Assembly (NCBI RefSeq): GCF_027887165.1
Contig: NC_077232.1
Span: 13,417,255-13,481,254 of the forward strand
Direction: 5' to 3'
Source: Monodelphis domestica
Taxonomy: Eukaryota; Chordata; Mammalia; Didelphimorphia; Didelphidae
DNA length: 64,000 nt
Part shown: in pieces, positions 57,300 through 64,000 of the stretch
Position numbering within the stretch: the first letter of the stretch is position 1
Layout of the letters: the number at the start of each line of letters is the position of its first letter
Notes under the pieces: generated by a model
What the model saw: only the letters and a program-made list of their open reading frames with translations
The model's database searches: none
Told to the model about the DNA's origin: nothing
Made by a program: the position numbers and the translations under genes

Positions 57300-60200
57300 G
57301 TCTCCATGGAATTCCTCTACTTTATTATTCCTTTTAGCACAATAGTATTCCATCACCAACATATACCACAATTTGTTCAGCCATTCCCCAATTGAAGGGC
57401 ATCCCCTCCTTTTCCAATTTTTTGCCACCACAAAGAGCGCAGCTATGAATATTCTGGTACATGTCTTTTTCCATATAATCTCTCTGGGGTACAAACCCAG
57501 CAGTGCAATGGCTGGATCAAAGGGCAGACAGTCTTTTATTGCCCTTTGGGCATAGTTCCAAATTGCCCTCTAAAATGATTGGATCAATTCACAACTCCAC
57601 CAGCAATGCATTAGTGTCCCAACTTTGCCACATCCCCTCCAGCATTCATTACTTTCATTTGCTGTCATGTTAGCCAATCTGCTAAGTGTGAGGTGATACT
57701 TCAGAGTTGTTTTGATTTGCATCTCTCTGATTAAAAGAGACCCAGAATACTTTTTCATGTGCTTATTAATAGTTTTGATTTCTTTAACTGAAAATTGCCC
57801 ATTCACGTGCCTTGCCCATTTATCAACTGGACAATGGCTTGATTTTTTGTACAATTGGTTTAACTCTATAAATTTTAGTAATTAGACCTTTGTTGGAGAT
57901 TTTTGTTATGACAATCATTTCCCAGTTTGTTATTTCCCTTCTGATTTTGGTTACATTGGTTTTGCTTGTACAGAAACTTTTTAATTTGATGTAGTAAAAA
58001 TTATTTATTTTACATTTTGTGACTCTTTCTAAGTCTTGCTTGGTTTTAAAATTATTCCCTTCTCAAAGGTCTGACAAAAATTCTCTTCTGTGTTCACCTA
58101 ATTTACTTATAGTTTCCTTCTTTATGTTCAGGTAATTCACCCATTCTGAGTTTATCTTAGTGTAGGGTGTGAGGTGTTTGTTCAATCCTAATCTCTCCCA
58201 CACTATCTTCCAATTTTCCCAGCAAATTTTATCCAATAGTGGATTTTTTCCCCAAAAGCTGGGGTCATAGACTGTTCTGCTGAGGTACCTTACTCCAAGT
58301 CTATTCCACTGATCCTGCTTTATGTCTCTTAGCCAGTACCAAATTGTTTTGATGACTGCTGCTTTATAATATAGTCTGAGATCTAGGATTGCAAGGCCCC
58401 CTTCCTTCACATTTTTTTTTCATTATTTCCCTGGATATCCTTGATTTTTTGTTCTTCCAAATGAGCTTTGTTATGTTTTTTTTTCTAATTCTGTAAAGAA
58501 GTTTTTTTTTTTTTTTGGAATTTCAATGGGTATGGCACTAAATAAATAGATAAGTTTGGGTAGGATGACTATTTTTATTATGTTAGTTCATCCCACCCAT
58601 GAGAAGTTAATGTTTTTCCAATTGCTCAGATCTAGTTTTATTTGTGTGGGAAGTGTTTTGTAGTTGTGTTCATATAATTCCTGTGTTTGTCTTGGCAGAT
58701 AAATTCCTAAGTATTTTTTATTGTCTAAGGTGATTTTGAATGGGATTTCTCTTTCTATTTCCTGCTGCTGTGATGTGTTGGAGATATATAGAAATGCTGA
58801 TGACTTATGTATGTTTATTTTGTATCTTGCTACTTTGCTAAAGTTGTTGATTATTTCCACTAGCTTTTTAGTTTTCTCTAGGATTCTCTAGGATTTTTTA
58901 AGTAGACCATCATATCATCCACAAAGAGTGATAGCTTGGTCTCCTCATTGCCAATTGTAATACCTTCAGTTGCTTTTTCTTCTCTAATTGCTACTGCTAG
59001 TGTTTCTAGTACAATGTTAAATAATCGCGGTGATAATGGGCATTCTTGTTTCACTCCTGATTTTATTGGGAATGCATCTATCCCTATTGCAGATGATGTT
59101 TGCTGATGGTTTTAGATATATACTCTTTATTATTTTTAGGAAAGACCCTTGTATTCCTATGCTTTCTAGTGTTTTTAATAGGAATGGGTGTTGTATTTTA
59201 TCAAAGGCTTTTTCTGTGTCTATTGAGATAATCATGTGGTTTTTCTTGGTTTGCATTTTGATATGGTCAATTATGTGGATGGTTTTCCTAATATTGAACC
59301 ATCCTTGCTTTCCTGGTATAAATCTTACTTAGTAATAGTGAATGACCCTCCTGATTACTTGCTAGAGTCTTTTTGCTAGTATCCTATTTAACATTTTTGT
59401 ATCTATGTTCATTAGGGAGATTGGTCTGTACTTTTCTTTCTCTGTTTTTGACCTGAAATCAGTATCATATTTGTGTCATAAAAGGAATTTTGTAGAACTC
59501 CCTCTTTGCTTATTATTTCAAATAGCTTGTATAGTATTGGGATTTGCTGTTCTTTGAATATTTGATAGAATTCACTTGTGAATCCATCAGGCCCTGGGGA
59601 TTTTTTCTTAGGAAGTTCTTTGATGGCCTGTTGGATTTCTTTTTCTGATGTGGGATTCTTTAAGAATTCTATTTCTTCTTCTGTTAGTCTAGGCAATTTA
59701 TATTTTTGTAAATATTCATCCATATCACCTAGATTGGCACATTTATTGCCATATAATTGGGCAAAGAAGTTTGTAATGATCGCCTTAATTTCCTCTTCAT
59801 TGGAGGTGAGGTCCCCCTTTTCATCTATGATGCTGGTAATTTGCTTTTCTTCTTTCTTTTTTTAAATTAGATTGACCAGTACTTTGTCTATTTTTTTTTT
59901 GATTTTTCAAAATACCAGCTTCTAGTCTTATTTATTAGTTTGATAGTTCTATCACTTTTGATTTTATTAATTTCTCCCTTAATTTTTAGGATCTCTAATT
60001 TTTTTTCTTCTGGGGGTTTTTAATTTGTTCACTTTCAAGTTTTTTTACTTGCATGTCCAATTCATTGATCTCTGCCCTCCCTAATTTGTAAATATATGCA
60101 CACAAGGATATGAATTTTATTCTGAGTATTGCTTTGGCTGCATCCCATAAGGTTTGAGAGGATGTTTCACTGTTGTCATTTTTCTTCAATGAAATTATTA

Positions 60201-61000
60201 ATTGTTTCTATGATTTGTTCTCTAACTTATTTTGGAGTATTATATTATTTAATTTCCAATTAATTTTTGATTTGGCTCTCCATGAACCCTTACTGATTAT
60301 TATTTTTATTGCCTATTGATCTGAAAAGGTTGCATTTTTTATTTCTACTTTTCTGCATTTGTATGCCATGTTTCTATGACCTAGTGTATGGTCAATCTTT
60401 GTGAATGTGCCATGTGCTGATGAGAAGAAGGTGTATTACTTTTTGCCCCTATTTATTTTTTTTCCATATATCTATTAACTCTAATTTTTCTAAGATTTCA
60501 TTCACATTTTTACCTCTTTTTTATTTATTTTTGACTTGATTTATCTAAATTTGATAGTGGTTGGTTTAGGTTTCCCACTAATATAGTTTTACTGTCTATT
60601 TCCTCCTTCAATTCTCCTAGTTTCTCCATTAGAAATTTGAGAACTATACCATTTGGTGCATACATGTTGATTAGTGATATTTCCTCATTGTCTATTCTCC
60701 CTTTAACAGGATGTATTTACCTTCCCTATCCATTTTAATCAGGTCTATTTTTGCTTTGGCTTTGTCAGATATTGTGATTGCAACTCCTGCCTTCTTTCAG
60801 TCAGTTGAGGCCCAATAGGTCTTACTCCAACCTTTAATTCTAACCTCGTGAGTATCAACCCACCTCATATGTGTTTCTTGAAGACAACATATGGTAGGGG
60901 TTTGGATTCTAATCCACTCTGCTATTCGTCTACCTTTTATGGGTGAGTTCATCCCATTCATGTTCAAAGTTATCATTGTCACTTGTGAATTCCCTGGCAT
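57300..61000 (-). pseudogene. L1 ORF2 (endonuclease, reverse transcriptase, C-terminal domain), disrupted
   Basis: The endonuclease start ('ITLNMNGMNSPIKGRRIAEW', 60797-61000) stops at TGA 60797-60799, the same codon as in the 4.9 kb copy. The reverse transcriptase is at 59412-59723 ('[16 protein letters not shown]', the template-handling motif) and 59017-59256 ('[18 protein letters not shown]', with the catalytic aspartate intact). Thumb/connection reading is at 58588-58860 and 58063-58410. The C-terminal cysteine-bearing region 'HCWWSCELIQSF' (57570-57854) is followed by 'GCPSIGEWLNKLWYMLVMEY' (57210-57494). At least six frame breaks separate these blocks. Confidence 0.88.
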
Positions 61001-61750
61001 TTTTATATCCTCCCCTAATCCTGACCTTTCTTCTTTTGCTATAAACTTTTTGACCTCTGATTTACTTTAAATCAATCCCCCTAGTCCCCTCCCTTGATAT
61101 GCTTCCTTTTCTATCCCCTCCCTTTTTGTTCCTTTCTTGTTTGTTTGTTTGTTTTTAGGGTCTGTTAACTTCCCGCACCCTGTCCTTCCCTCCCTTTTTA
61201 TACTCCCTCTCCCCTCCCCTCCTTAATTTTCCCTTCTTGCTTACCCTGTTGGATAAGGTAGAATTCAAGATTACAATGAATCTATATGCTCTTCCCTCTC
61301 AGAGTTGATTTCACTGAGAGTAAGGTTTATGTAATATCAATTAGCAGTCTCTTCCTCTCCTTCTTATAGGAGAATTCTTCCCCCCCCCTTTCCCATGTAT
61401 AACTTTGTGTGAGAAAGATTATTTTATTTAATTTTTTTCTATTTATTCAAGTATATCTTAGTATCATCAATGATTCCCCTTCCTTTTTTCTTTCTTTTTG
61501 CTTTTCTTTCTCCCTTTCTCCATATCGTCTTAACACCCCACTATTTCCCTATGAGTGATTCTTCTAATTACTCTAATAATGTAAACAATTTTTGAGTTAC
61601 ACATTACATTTTCCCCACATATTAATATATATGTATATATATATATATATAATTTGATATTAATGTAGTCCTTATAGGAGAGAGTTTAAATAAAAGAAAA
61701 ATAAAACATTTTCCTCCTTTTCCCTTTCCTTCATATTTACCTTTTCATGT
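61001..61750 (-). other. L1 inter-ORF spacer, about 0.75 kb
   Basis: A C/T-rich plus strand (purine-rich in L1 sense), a (TTTG)-like run at 61138-61155, C-run 61381-61388, and (TA)n at 61624-61651. It is homologous to 5401-5930 of the truncated L1. No coding potential was seen. Confidence 0.65.
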
Positions 61751-62660
61751 TTCACTTGCTCTTTGTGTTTGGATGTCAAACTTTCCCTAGAGTACTGGAC
61801 TTTTCTTTACTTGGAAATCTTTTATTTTGTTGAATGCCCATACTTTCCCCTTGAAGTATATAGTCAGTTTTGGTGGATAGGTGATTCTTGGTTGAAGACC
61901 CAGTTTCTGAATGTCATGTTCCAGGCCTTGCAGTTATTCAGTGTGGAATTTGACAGGTCTTGTGTGATCCTGATTGGCATTCCTTTGTATCTAAATTGTC
62001 TCTTTTGGACTTCTTGTAGGATTTTTTCTTTTGCTTAAAAGCTTTGGAATTTGGCAATTATATTCCGGGGAGTTGTATCTTGGGGATTTAGTGTAGAGGG
62101 TGTTCTATGAACTCTTTCATTGCCTATTTTGCCCCCTTTTTCTAGAACCCCAGGGAAGTTTTCTTGGATGATATCTTGTATTATGATATCAAGATTTCTG
62201 CTCATTTCTGGCTTTTCAGGTAGACCAATGAATCTCAGATTCTCTCTCCTTTCTCTGTTTTCCAGGTCTGTCACCTTGTCAGTGAGATATTTTGTGTTAT
62301 CTTCTAATTTCTTAGTCTTTTGACTTTGCTTTATTAATTCTTGATCTTTTACAAGATCATTGTCTTCCAGTTGCCTGATTCTGACCTTTAAAGACCAGTT
62401 TTCCTTTTCAGTTTGGTCTATTCTGCTTTTTGAGGCTTTTAGCTGTTTCTCCAATTGAGAGTTCTTGTGCTTCATATTTTTAAATTCCCTTTGCATTATT
62501 CCTATTTTTCCTGCCAGAAGGCTTCCATATTTTTGATAACCTCCAATTTAAATTCTTCAAGAGCTTGTAGACAATTTCCATTTCTTTTGGAAAGGTTTGG
62601 AGCATTTATTTGGGTTTCCTTTTCTGCTATTTCCTCTGTATTCTGTATTTCTCCTCCATA
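61751..62660 (-). pseudogene. L1 ORF1, frameshifted
   Basis: The open part 62035-62496 encodes coiled-coil ('IDQTEKENWSLKVRIRQLED', 'LVKDQELIKQSQKTKK') and RRM start ('RRENLRFIGLPEKPE'), then 'ERVHRTPSTLNPQDTTPRN'. The C-terminal domain lies in other frames at 61760-62030. It is the same type as 6285-6860. Confidence 0.8.
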
Positions 62661-62669
62661 AAAAGTATC

Positions 62670-63612
62670 CAATGTCAACCCCTTCTTGCTTTCTTGGTGT
62701 TGGGGTGTTGTTGTTTCTGGGCACTGTTTGCCATCTCTATTTTTTTCTCCCCTTTCCAGTCAGAAATCTGAGTGAGGAGGGCTAGCTATCTGTCTATGGG
62801 TCTAATGATCAAGGCTTTTGCCTCAGGCAAATTCTCGATTCTCCTCAGCTGAGCTGTTTTCCTGGGGGAGCCCAAGGTCTGCCCTCCCCTGCCTGCCAGT
62901 GTTTTGGGTGTTACTGCTCTCAGGGGTAAGTCCTTGGTGGTCTTAGTTAACTCCCAAGACCTATAGGTGCCCCTTGTTCACTTCAGGTGTGCCCTTCGTG
63001 CACTCATTGATTATAGCAGGATAGTTCTGAGCGCCCAAGATCTGAGCTCCCCTTGCCCGCCTGCCGGGATTTTGGGTGTCACTGCTCTCAGGAGTAAGTT
63101 CTTGGTGGTCTTAGTTATCTCCCAAGACCTATTGGTGTTCTGTGTTCACTTCAGGGGTGCCCTTTGCACACTCGTTGATTATAGTGTGCTAGTTCTGGGC
63201 ACCTGAGATCTGAGCTCCCTTTGCCCGCCTGCTGGGGTTTGGGGTGTTACTGCTCACAGGGGCAATTCCTTGGTGTTCTTAGCTCCCCAGACCTGGAGCT
63301 GCCCACTGCTCAGTCCTGGGGTGCCCCTCTCTCACTTGTTCATTCTGGGGCTCACTGACTTTAACTCTGGCTCTGTAGGTGTGGTAGGGGAGGGTAGGTT
63401 AGCTCAGGTTTGGGTGGGAGCTTTTTCTTTCCCTTATAGTGTGGAAATGCCCGAATTCCACATACCTTCAGTGCTGCACCCTACAGTGGAGTTTCTCCAT
63501 TCTTATGCGGATGGTTTTTTGGGGGTCTTTTGAGGTCTCCTGTATTGTTGGGTTTGAGGAGGGGAAGTGAGCCATGTCTAATCTGCTGCCATGCTTACCC
63601 AGAAGTTGATAC
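62670..63612 (-). promoter_or_regulatory. L1 5'UTR with three 168-bp monomers
   Basis: 'ttactgctct' or close variants occur at 62911, 63079 and 63247, exactly 168 bp apart, each followed by 'cagg.g.aa.t.cttggtg' and 'ccaagacct' or a variant. The unit differs in length and text from the 204-216 bp monomers of the other two L1s. It is likely a promoter array, by analogy. Confidence 0.65.
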
Positions 63613-64000
63613 AGTGACTTTTAACAAATCATTTGATAAACATTCTGAGATCATTCTATACTTATATTGTAACTATTGATTCTGACAGGATACGCAAAGG
63701 TTTTACACAACATAAATTATTTTTTTACATGTGGCTTAATTTTCTCATTAACCTACGAGGAGCTTGAGATTACAGACAATCAAGGAAAATCACTTATTAC
63801 CTTTAATAAGAATAGATAATCAATCAGAAATCCTAAAGACAATTAACCATCATAGCAGTGAGGATGAGAGATCAAAGGGGTACTGAAAACACAATTCAGA
63901 TTTAGTATCAGGCTGATCATTTTTCAGAGTTTGTTCAGGAGTTTTTCAAGAAGGGTTTCAGCTGGTAAATCAAGTCACTGAGGCATGTTGAGACATGGTA
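63613..64000. other. Unassigned AT-rich end of the window
   Basis: After the L1 right-hand duplication (63613-63623) there is AT-rich sequence, which may be U3 of the LTR-like stretch split by the L1. No gene was seen. Confidence 0.4.

Larger units (their letters stand above)
56862..63612 (-). mobile_element. Near-full-length L1 (6.75 kb), inactive
   Basis: On the minus strand it has a 5'UTR with 168-bp monomers (63612 to about 62670), ORF1 (about 62660-61750), a spacer of about 0.75 kb with (TA)n and purine-rich text, ORF2 (61000 to about 57300), and a 3'UTR to 56862. 'agtgactttta' flanks it at 56851-56861 and 63613-63623. Many stops and frameshifts in both ORFs show that it is a dead copy. 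Confidence 0.88.

Noticed and set aside
1-64000. CRISPR arrays, operons, bacterial mobile elements, rRNA or tRNA genes
   Set aside because: None seen. The regular repeats are L1 5'UTR monomers or microsatellites, and tRNA-like boxes occur only in SINEs.

Overview
This window looks like mammalian, specifically marsupial, nuclear DNA, and most likely an opossum close to Monodelphis. The evidence is the repeat content. It has L1 elements whose 5' ends carry the 'gccgccatcttgaccggaag' boundary (antisense), tRNA-derived SINEs with intact A/B-box regions, CORE/MIR-type SINEs, and class I (gamma-type) endogenous retrovirus remnants. Interspersed are vomeronasal type-2 receptor (V2R) exons. There are no bacterial-type genes or operons, and most open frames here are chance frames inside repeats. 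The species call is inference from repeat style.

The cellular-gene content is a decayed tandem array of V2R 5' ends. Four copies of exon 1 (signal peptide plus a conserved cysteine and 'KEGD' segment) lie at about 9.69, 21.1 (minus strand), 32.9 and 39.0 kb. Three copies of exon 2 (start of the extracellular ligand-binding domain, 'NKDPHLLPNITLGYQL') lie at about 13.6, 35.9 and 41.5 kb. Homology extends well beyond the exons, so these are segmental-duplication units: A (8.59-17.24 kb, +), B (19.2-21.85 kb, -), C (32.0-36.25 kb, +) and D (38.3-44.0 kb, +). Exons 3-6, including the seven-transmembrane exon, were not found anywhere. Units A, B and C carry visible lesions. Unit D is open and correctly phased across exons 1 and 2 but has no downstream exons in more than 20 kb.

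Region by region: 1-2.9 kb is old non-coding DNA with a SINE. 2.9-4.7 kb is an antisense ERV gag relic, followed at 4.90-7.93 kb by an L1 that has its 5' end but stops early in ORF2. 8.6-17.2 kb is V2R unit A, with a small palindromic MITE-like element. 17.3-19.2 kb holds a SINE and an old L1. 19.2-21.9 kb is inverted unit B. 22-31.6 kb is fragmentary, with two antisense integrase pieces, an env TM relic, LTR pieces and a short L1 tail. 32-44 kb holds units C and D with a hAT-like repeat between them. 44.2-64 kb is dominated by L1: an antisense L1 at 44.2-48.9 kb; an old sense L1 interrupted by an LTR, itself interrupted by a rearranged ('scrambled') L1 at 50.6-54.4 kb; and a nearly full-length antisense L1 at 56.86-63.61 kb.

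The observations most worth checking are the scrambled L1 with a single target-site duplication, the 3'-truncated L1 with a target-site duplication, an identical in-frame TGA in the ORF2 endonuclease of two independent L1 insertions, and the pattern of V2R amplification in which only 5' exons remain.
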